From the NCBI RefSeq assembly GCF_010183535.1, contig NC_071328.1, positions 1,364,001 through 1,428,000 on the forward strand: DNA of 64,000 nucleotides, in the 5' to 3' direction. Position numbers and translations under genes: made by a program. This document shows positions 35,641 through 46,400 of this stretch, one piece after another. The notes beneath the pieces were generated by a model that was not told the origin of the DNA, made no database searches, and saw only the letters and a list, made by a program, of their open reading frames with translations. Position 1 is the stretch's first letter. Every line of letters begins with the position of its first letter. This DNA comes from Caenorhabditis remanei (lineage: Eukaryota > Nematoda > Chromadorea > Rhabditida > Rhabditidae).

Positions 35641-38600
35641 ATCCAGTATCAACACTGTCTGGTGATCTACAGCAGTAGAAGGCGTTGACAGAGGTGGTTG
35701 TTGTGGAGAACCAACAGAAGAAGTTTCCTGGACAGGCACCGTCGACATTTGGAGTACATTGCATTGGTTGGAGCGAGAGGGCCGAGATGAATGGAGTCGA
35801 CGCCGCTGGGCACAGGGCTGCAAAATGAAATTATCGATAAAAAATTGTCGACAAAGTGTTTTTATCGATTAAATATCGAAAATTTAACGAGTGTTCAAAA
35901 AAAGAGGGTTATCGATAATTATCGATTATCGACAATAAAATACAAAACACACGCCCAAAATATCGATAAATTGTCGATAAATGTTATAATTTTTTCTGTG
36001 TAAACACATCATTTGTCGATAAAAAATCGACAAAATCTGAAATTTCAGAAAATCTTGATAGCTATTTTGATAATTTGTCGGTAAAAACCTAAATTTTGTT
36101 TAATTCTTGATAAAATTAAATTATCTACTTTTTATCGACAAAAACTGGTTTTGAGAATTTTGTCGACAAAAAATAGATTCTCATCATTTTTTAAAAATCT
36201 TGTCGACAAGACCGATAATTTGTCGACTAGAACTTGCATTACTCAAAAAATTAAATCCCAAAAAAATGTTTAAATTTTGCCGACAAAACTCTAAAAACCG
36301 CTTTTTATCGATAATTCATCGACTAGCCTCAAATTTTTTGTTCAATTTTTAAAAATACGTAATTATCGATAAATTTTTGTCGATAATTCAAACTCACATT
36401 GCAACTCAGTGGACGCTCCACAACACACGTTCTGATCCAATAGTGGAGACGAATAACACGTGTATCCATCAGGACATCCTCCAGAAACTCGTCCATTTCC
36501 ACCTGGATTTGAACACTGTACAAGACGGGATCCGTCGCCGTCTTTCGCCACGACAGTACCCGGTGGACACGCTTCAGACAGACAGTAGTTCTGGCACGAT
36601 TTCTGAGAAGCAAAGTTGTTTCGATTTCCCTCGCATCCGTTGTATTCAAAAGTCTGGCATGTCTTCGAGTCGGCGTTGAAGTACCATCTGGAAATTCTTG
36701 TGGAGGAGCATCGGACTCCGACGTCACGTGGTTGGGAGCACACGAAATTCTTCGACGGGCAGCACAAACTCTTCGTCTGGTATACTGTACCGGTCCATGT
36801 GGTGACGGGAGTACAGTAGTGGGTGGATGGACACTGGCGGTTGGTTGTGCAAGCCCGGGCGGCTCCGTTCTGCTCTTTCCACACTTCTCCACCGTCTGGA
36901 CACGACTCGACTCTACAGTAATCCTTGCAGTCTTGCTGTGTGGCAAAGTTATTGGAATTTCCATCACAACCATTGAAGGAGTAGGTTTGACAGGTACGGG
37001 TAGTGGAGTCGTAGTACCATCTGGTAACGGCCGGTCCGCAAGATGCTCCGGATTTATAGGAGAGGGAGCAGGTGTAGGCTTGAGTGGGGCAGCAGCCATA
37101 GGTTGTACCGTCATAGTAGCAATAATGGTTAGCTGGACAAGTGGTTGACGCAGCAGACGATCCACCACAGATGATAAAGTTTCCGTTGGAATCAGTAAGG
37201 GCGGTACCTTGGATACATTGTGGTTCACTTCTCGCGTCTCTACAGTAATCCTGGCACTCTTTATAGGTCTCAAAGTTATTCGCATTTCCTTGGCACCCGG
37301 AATAGATGAACTCCTCGCAATTTCCGGTCTTTGCATTAAACCACCAACGATTCGAATAGGTACCACAGTTACCCTGCTCTCTTGGCAATTTGCACACGTA
37401 CTGCGGACGTGGACAGCAGACTCCGCCGAACGTTGTGGAGCCGGAAGTGGATTCACAGGAGTGAGTGGATGGGCATGAGTTGGCACCGGAGCCAGTTGGG
37501 GAGCATTCCATGTTGCGTTCGCCAGAGGAGTCTTTGAGTGGTTCACCGGCAGAGCAGAGGACTGAAAATTTGTAATTTAAGCTAAAGTGAAAAATATTGA
37601 TTCCATTTTTAAGCATACTTGCAAACCGGGCTGGCCACACGGGCCGGAGCGTAACTCGCGTCAAAATGAATATTATGAGCTGAAAAATATACCAAATTGT
37701 AGATCTCGGCGAGTTCTATGTTTCTGATATAATAGGGGCCGGATGGCGATTTGTTAGGAGCACGCGGGCCTGGAAAAAGCGCAAAAATACACGAAAATGG
37801 CCAAAAACTATTCTAGCCCGGCCCGCGGTACATTACCGATTTGTCATCCGGTCCGTAGTAGGTCACAGACATAGAACTCGTCGAGATCTACATTTTGGTA
37901 TATTTTTCAGCTCATAATATTGAGTTTGACGCGAGTCACGCGCAGGCCCGTGTCGGCTCGTTTCGGCCCGGATGACAAGTATGAATATTTCCCAATTAAA
38001 TTTGTCTAAATCTTTTCCCTCCGTTTTTCGCGTTTTTCGGCACTTTTTCCCGGCCCGCGGCACATTAACGAATAGCCATCCGATCCGTAGTAGGTCACGG
38101 AGATAAAACTCGTTGAGATCTACATTTTGGTATATTTTTCAGCTCATAAAACTCAGTTTGAAGCGTGTTACGCGCCGACCCCGGATTGCAAATAAGGTTT
38201 GAGGCACTTATCCGTTCCCAAACTCAATGAAACGTATATCATTCTGCTCGTTACAAAAAGCAAAAAATAATAGGCCTAGTAGGGAATCGAACCCCGGAAC
38301 CAAGATTACTGAACTATTTTGTTACCGGTTGCGCCACGGGTGCGCGCTTGCGTCAATGCGGCAGGGGAGACAGCCGGCGACATGGCGGCGGCTTTATCAT
38401 TGCCCTCTGCGCCGCGCCACCTCCCCGCCCTCATAGTCTACCCGGTAACAACGCCGGCCAGTAATCTAACGACCCGGGTTCGATTCTTTCACCTCGCCAT
38501 TAGTTTTTGTTTTTTGTAACGAGCACCCTGGTGACTTTCTTGTTGATCTCAAATGGTTTTAAAGTGTGCTACTCACTTCTCGAGCAGAACTTCTCGCAAT

Positions 38601-41600
38601 GATCTTGCGAAAGGAAGTTGTTGAAGTTTCCTCCCTGTCCAAGATACGAGAACTGAATACATCTTCCTTCTCTCGAATCATAATAGAATCTTGGCGACGT
38701 ATTGCCCGACCCGTCTGGAATTCCGACGTCGAAGTACTCGGTTGGCAGACCGCCGGCGGTGTTGTACACTTCAGATGGGATTCCTCCGTTGCGGGAGCAG
38801 ATGAATACTGAAAATAGTCTGTCTGTGTGTCTGGGGGGTGTCCGGATGTCCACTTACAGTAAGTCGGACAGCACTGTTGAAGGGTTCCCATAGTGGTGCA
38901 TTGATAGTTTGGATTGTTGCATCCGTTATCGTTTCCTTGACAGTAGACTGGCTCCTGCTTGACACCGGTGGTACGGTCACGGTAGAGTGGAAGACCGCGG
39001 TTACAGGCTGCAAATGATTAAAATTGGATTCTTAGCCAATCAGCGCGCGGCGGCTGTGGTTTGGTTTCCTAGGCCACGGCCACAGCCGCCATAACTCAAA
39101 ACGGGTGTAAAACCTGTCAGAGACGGTTTTAAGCGATGAAAATACTACAGTTACAATCAGAAAAAAAAGTCGGATCTTTTGAAATAAAATTTGAAAAATT
39201 TTGGAGCAAAAAATTTTTGAAGATTTTTTTCCGCAAAAGCTATCTCAAAAAATCTCGTTTTTTCCTTATTCGAATGAAGACGTTTTTAAAAAGTCTAACT
39301 AACTATTTTTAAGAAATTAGACGCGTTTCAAGTTTATAGCGAATCAGTGCGTGGCGGCCGTGGCTTGGTTTCCTAGGCCACGGCCATCAAAACTTAAAAC
39401 GTGTGTAAAACCTGTTAGAGGTGGTTTTAAACGATAAAAACTGCATAGTTACAATTAGAAAAACACGGCGGATCATATGAGATATAATTTGAAACATTTT
39501 AGGGAAACAGTTTTTTCGAAGTTTTTCCGAAAATTAAAAAAAAGGGTTTTTTTTTGCCAAAATCTCACATAAATTATGTCTAGAAATCCTTATAATTAAA
39601 ACAGTTGTACATTGAGTGTCTAAAACTCCATCTACGCTATGTTAGGCGCATTTCAAGAGCGGCGGCCGAACTTTTTTCAAATTTTTTCTAGGCCACGGCC
39701 ACAGCCTCCAAAACTTGAAACGTGTGTAGAACCTGTTAACGGTGGTTTCAAGCGAGAAAAATTGCATAGTTAGGATCAGAAAAACAAGGCGAATCTCATA
39801 TGATAAGATTTGAAAATGTTTCGAAAAAAAAATTTTGAAGATTTTTTCCCCATTTTTCAAAACTCACTCTGTTTACAGTAGGATTCACAATGGTCCTTCG
39901 TCTGGAAGTTGTTTGCATTTCCACCGTATCCTTGATACTTGAGCTCTCTACACTCTCCAGTAATTGGGTCATGGTACCAATGGTTGAGTGTGGTACCACC
40001 ACCTGGCGGTGTGTATCCCTCATTCGGTGGTTGAATGCATGCAAATGCACGTGACGGACAACAGAAACTGATTGGATTGTTGACGGTACAGTCATCCGAG
40101 TCACAGATACAATCGTACGCCAGGGCTCCAATGGCTTCACACGTGGCGTCGGCGCCACCGTAGCACTGTTGAACTTGATTTTCGATACGGAATTTCGGAT
40201 TGTTTCCGTTCAACGGACAGAATCCGTAATTCAGGCAGACGAGACCGTCACGGGTACGGAATGGTGGCTGATTGTTGGCACATCGACACTCTCCTGATCT
40301 ACAGTATGCTCCTGGCCACACGGCTTCACATTGTCGGTTTTGTGTGCAGCCGGACTCTCCGGGGTTGATTTCTGAAAAAAATAGTTTTTGGCTTGAAAAT
40401 TTGAAATTTGAAATTTTTATCAAAATTTTAAGCACCGCCTCCAGAAGGGCCCCTTAAAGGTTCTTGCCCTCGAAAAGTGTTTACAGGTCATTTTTTGTTG
40501 TGTTTTGGAGGCGGAGCCTGAAATTGGACAAAAAATTTGGAGACAACAATTGTGTGGATTTTTATTTATTTTGGGGGTTATTACTATGTTTAAAATGATG
40601 GTTTTAACAGAAAATGCTTAGTATTTAAGAAAATCCGATAAAAAACAAAAAAATCGACGAAAAATTCCAAAAACGGTGCATCGGAAGCAGATTTTATCGA
40701 TTTTTTGATCAATTATTCTTTTTTTTTTGTATTTTTTGTAATTCAAGGGTCTTCAGGTTTAAAACACATGCAATTTCGAAAAAACCCTTTAAAAAACGCA
40801 AAAACTGGAAAAAGACCCGAAAATGGGTGCATCGGAATCACAAAAATTGTATTTTGTACATTTTTCTGAGATTTTTCATATTTTTCAGGTCCTAAAACCC
40901 AAAAAACGGGTAAAATCCGAAAAATGACACGAAAATCCCAAAATATGGTGCATCGGGAAACTAAAAAAATCGGATATTTCGGAAAAATTCGAAAATTTTC
41001 GAAAAATCGACTTTTTTCGGTTTTTATTAGTTTTTCTGGTTTTGAAACCCAAAAAATTACAACATTCCGAAAAAAACCGAAAATCGACAAAAAACCAGAA
41101 AATGGTGCATCGGACTCCGATTTTTCGTTATTTTTTGTGCTGAAACCCGAAAAATTCAAAAATCCCTTAATTAGCAATTAAATTTTATTTAACAATTATG
41201 TAACTAAACTTCTTTAAAATTTTCTTTCAGCGCCAACATTCACAGAAGCAGCGAAAAAGGGGGCGGGGCTAAGAATCAATTCATAATTTATTTATGCATC
41301 AAAAAAAGGGGGGCGGGGTGGGGTGTCAAAAAAAACAAAGCAAAAGAAGAAGAAAATGTTAGATAAGGGAATTCAGAATCGTTTTTAGCGAAAAAAAAAG
41401 AAATTTTGTGTGAAAGAAAGATGTGGGATGGTGTGGTGTGTTGGGGAGGGGAACCCGGAGAAGGCGAAAAAAAAAAATTAAAAAATAGTTCTAAAAACCG
41501 GGCGGTACAAAAAACAGAGAGAAAGAGGGGCAATCATGTTATAAAAGAATTAAAATTAAATATTATCTGACAAGAGGGGGAAATTTCTGGAAATGGAAGG

Positions 41601-42886
41601 ACCTATTGGGTGTTGGTTTGTAGACAAGAGAGAGAGTTAGGTATAAGCACGACACTCTTCTTACAACTGCGCTCTACCGAAACCGAAGAAAATTGTGTGC
41701 GAAATTGAGAGACATTTTTCAAGGGTCATTTCGGTGGGACGCAGTTGTGGGAACTGTGCAGAATTAGGTATAACAAAAGGCGTTTGGAGAAAAAAGAAGA
41801 TAAAACGAATCGAAAGAAATGGAAGGAGAAAGTGCGCTCTACTGAGAATAGTTCGGTGGGGCGTGTTTGCTATATGCGTTTTTTCGAAAAGTCGAGTTTT
41901 TTCGGCGCTAACGAGGAAAAACGCAGTTTTACCGCAGGTGTTCGCAGTGTTATCAATAAAAATAGCTAGAAAAGCGGTAAAAATCGGTCTGAAATCGTAA
42001 AAATCACGATTTTAACCAATTTTACCGGATTTTCAGCGTATTTTTACAGTTTTAGTTCTAAAAAAAAAACTTCAAAAATTCCGAGTTCAAACACGCTAAA
42101 CTCTAAAAATCATAGTATGGTGCATAGGAATTTTTTTTTGAAAATTTTGCTGAAAAATACGTTTTTTGGCCTTCCAAAACGCTCAAAACTCTAAATTCAT
42201 AGTTTAAACCAAAAAATCGTTCTGAAAATCGGACTCAAAATTGTAAAAACTCGAATTTTCGATTTTCACAATTTTGGCACAGTTTTCACCCGATTTTCAG
42301 CGATTTTCCGGGTTAAAACCATGAATTTCGAGTTTTGAGCGCTTTGATAGGCTAAAAATCGTAATTTTCAGCAAAAATCACAAAAAATGACTCGCGATGC
42401 ACGAAAAGCGGCGATTTACGGGGTACTCCGCCGTAAATTCACAAAAAAACGCGCATTTTTCACCAATCACGCTCCACCGAACACACATATTCACTAGAGC
42501 GCGCTTCCCAACAAAATAAAAGGGAAAAAAAACATGCAAAAAGAACGAAACGATATGAAAAGCGAAAACGCAAAAAGTGCCTAAAATGAGTGCGTATTCA
42601 ACATGAATACACAGCGAGAGCGGGGGGAAATATGGGTAACAATATGATTTTTTTTAATTTTTAAACTTTTCGTGGCGGGACCCCAAAAAAACTCTTAAAA
42701 CTCACTTCTCCAACAGTACGAATCAATCTCCACATACGTCGTCAGACACGCGCATCGCTTATTTCCAGCACAATAATTTCCGGTACCACAGTCAGTGGAC
42801 ACCTCACACGGGCGGCCGACAGTACCGTGTTGAGCACGGACTACGGTGCCAACGACGAGCAGCAAGAGAGCCGCTAATTTCAGCAT
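34419..42886 (-). CDS. Secreted multi-domain Kunitz / lustrin-cysteine protein
   Basis: Eight exons, 42886-42706, 40371-39868, 39007-38858, 38807-38577, 37561-36398, 35817-35641, 35369-35120 and 34533-34419, all in phase, encode 923 aa. A signal peptide (1-18) is followed by EB-like cysteine modules (27-60 and 69-106). Five Kunitz units follow: 172-226, about 305-353, 412-462, 520-571 and 630-682. Between and after them lie lustrin-type modules with CC pairs (404-405, 512-513, 622-623, and exons 6-8). The last three Kunitz domains keep six cysteines, but their P1 residues are Gly, Gly and Ser, not Lys/Arg, so trypsin inhibition is unlikely. Unit 1 has Thr181 and Tyr209 in place of the C14-C38 pair. 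Unit 2 lacks those and the first cysteine. It is probably an extracellular or cuticle-associated inhibitor or scaffold (inferred). It is likely the K10D3.4 counterpart (from memory). Confidence 0.88.
35823..36390. repeat. Intron dense in ATCGATAA / GTCGACAA words
   Basis: Intron 5 of the Kunitz gene consists largely of 'tatcgataa', 'tgtcgataa' and 'gtcgacaaaa' words on both strands, about 25 occurrences in 570 bp. Spacing is irregular, so it is not a simple tandem array. Confidence 0.6.
37613..38195. mobile_element. CATACTTGCAA fold-back (C5) plus a partial copy (C6)
   Basis: C5 (37613-37983) starts 'catacttgcaaaccgggctgg' and ends 'gaaacg..ggatgacaagtatg' style. C6 (38038-38195) repeats its right-hand part ('cccggcccgcggcacattaacgaatag' to 'gattgcaa'). 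Both are in Kunitz intron 4. Confidence 0.7.
38250..38521. mobile_element. Fold-back element with tRNA-like arms (T3)
   Basis: Ends 'ctcgttacaaaaagcaaaaaat' and 'gttttttgtaacgag'. The left arm, read on the minus strand, has GGTTCGATTCCC. The right arm, on the plus strand, has TAGTCTACCCGG followed by GGTTCGATTC. The GC-rich centre matches T1/T2 in kind. It lies in Kunitz intron 4, so the family is dispersed and not a local duplication only. Confidence 0.75.
39030..39860. repeat. Three tandem copies of a unit of about 315 bp
   Basis: Blocks with 'ctaggccacggccacagc', 'aacctgt.ag..gtggttttaagcga' and 'agttacaatcagaaaaa' start near 39060, 39375 and 39690. The copies are diverged. They fill Kunitz intron 2. 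Confidence 0.7.
40650..41180. repeat. Loose repeat of GGTGCATCGG blocks in Kunitz intron 1
   Basis: Four 'ggtgcatcgg' blocks about 120-150 bp apart (about 40675, 40826, 40950, 41105), each followed by 'aaaaatcg' or 'cgatttt' and preceded by 'aaaacccgaaaa' text. The remainder of intron 1 (41180-42700) holds MITE M2 and AT-rich DNA with no gene. Confidence 0.5.
41640..41770. mobile_element. MITE with GCGCTCTACCG arms (M2)
   Basis: Left 'cttacaactgcgctctaccgaaaccg', right 'ttcggtgggacgcagttgtgggaactgtg', inverted, with 'gaaattgagagac' between. It lies in Kunitz intron 1. Confidence 0.65.
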
Positions 42887-43403
42887 CTCTCGTGTGTGTG
42901 TGTGTGTGTGCTAGTAGTTATAGTGTCGAATATAATATATCAAAAAGTATTCAAAGACAGAGAGAGAGAGAGTCAACTCTATGTGCACTGCTCAATGTGT
43001 ATACAGGAGGTGGGGGCTCCTCGGGGCAGCTCTCAGGGGGTAAAAGTAATCGGTTTCGCGTCTCTTTTGACCGTCTTCGTGTCCGTCGTGTCCGCCGTCA
43101 CCAACCGTCTTCGTCTAATTCTTCGCGAGAGACCGCAAATATATATCTCAGAGTCAATAAAAGAGCCGCGCGCTCGCGTACACAAGGAGCCTAAGGTGGG
43201 GGCGGAGCCTCCTATTACTTCCTGGGCGGGGGAAATGGTATGACGGTAAATAGTGATAGAGTTGGGTCCCGCCACGAAAAATTTTACAAAAAATTTTTAG
43301 GGCCAAAAGAAAAAAAATCGGAATTTTCCAAAAAGAAAACAAAAACAAATTTAAAAAAACGGGAAGGAGAATATGAAAAATGTGGAAACGAAGAAGAAGA
43401 CGA
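42887..43403 (-). promoter_or_regulatory. Short gap between NRBP stop and Kunitz start
   Basis: This 517-bp gap must hold the NRBP 3' UTR and the Kunitz gene's 5' flank. A (tg)n tract of about 18 bp touches the Kunitz start, followed by (ga)n. No minus-strand AATAAA for NRBP was recognised. The spacing is longer than the roughly 100 bp usual inside nematode operons, so an operon is not supported. Confidence 0.4.
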
Positions 43404-46400
43404 CTAGGAGTGATGTTGGTGATTCGATGAATGCGTTCCGGACGTCGGCGCCGACGGTGATGATGACGTGGCGGCGGTTACGGTAGGCGATGGGGATGGG
43501 GACGGCGAGGATTTCAGCAGGGTTACTGTAGGTGGTACTGTAGATGCAGGAGTAGTGGAGGAGGCGGAGCCGTTTTCCACGACGACTTGTGGAGTTGTTG
43601 GTGGTGGTGGTTCCGATGATGAGTCGTCGGGAGGATTGGGTTCTCTGAATAAATTTTTTGTGATTTTTTTATAGGGTGGCCTAGGAATAGTTAGGCCGTG
43701 GCGGTCTTTACTGCATTTTCGCCGTTTTCAGTTCTAAAAACTAACCAAAATCCCGGATTCCAACCCGGCAAACTCAGAAAATCATAGCTTTAACCTCTGA
43801 AAACCAGGAAAATCAGACTCAAAATTGTGAGAAAACTCAAATTTATCCGATTTTCAGCAATTATCCGGGTTGAAAGCGGTGAATTTTCGAGTTTAAAATG
43901 GCTCCCGCGTTCGGTGTCGATTTACGGGTAACTCCGCCGTAAATCCACAAAAAAAAACGAATTTTTCACCGATTTCAGCCGATTTTCCCTTTTTTGGTTA
44001 TCAATGTTCTGACATTTTAATCGCCTAACTATTGAAATTTCAAGGTTTCTAGATCATTCACTTTCAGCCGATTTTGTTGTTCTATGGTCTAACTTCCCAA
44101 ATTTTGAGATTTCTAGGCCACCATCGATTTCTGGGGGTAGCCTAACTTTCCAGATTTTGGAGTTTTTAGGTCATCAATTTTCTGACATTTTGGTGGCCTA
44201 ATAATACAAATTTCAAGATTTCTAGGCCACCAACTTTTCCACGGCCTAACTTTCCAAACATCACAATTTTCTAGACCATCAATTTTGTTGGACGCTTTCC
44301 GAAGACCTAACTTTCCAAATTTTGGGGTTTCTAGGTCATCCATTATGAGGAAAGTTCCGATGGCCTAAATTTCCAAAATCGCGATTTTCTAGGTCATGGC
44401 CTAACTCTTCAAATTTTGGATTCCTAGGCCACCGACGAATCGGCGGGGCCCCCCGGTTCGAGAATAGACAACTCTCTGTGTTGTGGCCTAACTTCTCGAG
44501 ACTTCAGCCTTTTCTAGGCCATGGCCTAACTTCCTTCAAATCTCAAATTTTCACCACCATTTCTCTCGTACCTCAACGACGCATCATTCTCCTCATCGTG
44601 AATCAAGCCCTCCGCCACACGGGCGGCACGTATATCGAACGCGGCGGAGATCGCTCGTTCGACACCCTCCGAGTCGAGCTGAAATGAAGAGGATTTTGTG
44701 GTGGGCGATTTTTTTTCGCGTCAAAGGCACGCCAGTCGCGTTTTTAAGTCTTTTAAAATGTTAAAACAGGCGCTTTGTTGGAATTTGTGGGCGATTTTCT
44801 CGCGTCAAAGGCACGCCAGTCGCGTTGTAAAGTCTTAACATGCGCTTTGTTGGAATTTGTGGGCGATTTTTTCGTTTTTTTTTCGCTCTAAAGGCACGCC
44901 AGTCGCGTTTTTTTACTCTCAAAAGACTGTAGTTCTCCGTGTGTTTGTTAGCTATCTATAAGAGGTGTGTGGAGCAACGTGTGCTCCTCGTGTTGTGCTC
45001 GGCGAGCAGCGGATAAGAGTACCATAATCATCATCATTAAGACCCCCGTCCTTATAAGCAACAAAAAAAAGAGAGAGGTCAAACGCGGCGCGTTGTGCTC
45101 AGTTTATTTGTCGCGCAAAAGACGCCTTATTTGTTATATCAGACTCAACTCTCCCTCTAATCTTCTGTCCGTCGTTGAGCGCTCGTTTTTCGGTTTGACC
45201 GTAAATGGACGGGCGGGGGATTTAGGGATGGGGAACAATGAAGTGAGGGGGGGGGGGGTTAAAGGGGGACTACGGTATTTCAAAAATCGAGATTTTTTGA
45301 TATGAATCGACTCAGAATTTTGCGGAAAAGAGAAAAGTCTCTTGGAGCCAGGTCCGAAAATTCGTCTGAAACGAGTTATGAGGCCTCAAAGTGTCAAAAA
45401 AGGGTCTCTCGCATGGCATTTTTCATTATATTTCAACATTTTTTTGACGTGCACGGCGAGAGGCCCATTTTTGACACTTTGAGGCCTCATAACTCGTTTC
45501 AGACGAATTTTCGGACCTGGCTCCAAGAGACTTTTCTCTTTTCCGCAAAATTCTGAGTCGATTCATATCAAAAAATCTCGATTTTTGGAATACCGCTGTC
45601 CCCCTTTAAATCTGTCAAATTTGGGATAAAAATTTGCAATTTTTGACAGCATTTTGCGGTTCTGAACGACATAATTGATGCAATATACCGATTTTTAAAG
45701 AAAAATTTAGTTTTTTGGCTTAAATTAGTTTTAGACTGATTTTTGAGAAAAATTGCGCTTTTTAACTCTGGAAGATCGATTTTCGATTAAATATCCTAAT
45801 TTTATGATCAAATTCCGATCGTTTTCGTCGAAAAATAGTCTGAAAACTGGTTTTTTCAGTCTAAAAAATAAAAAAATTCCTCAGTTTTTACAGAATTCTT
45901 TTCGCTCGTCTCACCTGACACATAAAACCGTGTGTAATCAAATTCTCGGTCAACGACGCCGGATTGTCGTTCTTGTTGACGGCCGTGTTCAATTGTCGAT
46001 GCATTTGATCTTCCAGTAACAGTACGATTGACATTTCTCTGCAAAAAGGACAGAAAATGAGGGAAATTTCAAATTTGGAACTGAAATCAGTGTGCGGTGG
46101 AGCGCATTTCGCATTGAAAACAACTCGAAATTCGAAAAACGACTTCTATCTTGTCCACGCGGACTACACGACGCTCAATTCGAATTCCGTTAAGCTAGGC
46201 GCGTTTTTCAACCTTTTTTGACGGGTTCTGGTGTTTTTATGTCGAAAAACTACGGAAAATCCACAAAAATCCACTAAAACTGACAAAAAATTCAAAAATC
46301 GAATTCAAACTTGTCCAAGAGGACTACACAAAGCTCCAAAACTAAAAATCCTCCGTTTTGAACCATTTCTGCGTCAAAGACATAAGAAAAGTCCCAAAAT

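Noticed and set aside
36377..37148. Open frames on the plus strand over the Kunitz exon 5
   Set aside because: They are antisense shadows of a clearly coding minus-strand exon with five in-phase neighbours and conserved domains.
42887..43403. NRBP and Kunitz genes as an operon
   Set aside because: They have the same strand and are close, but the gap of about 517 bp exceeds usual nematode operon spacing, and no linking signal is visible.
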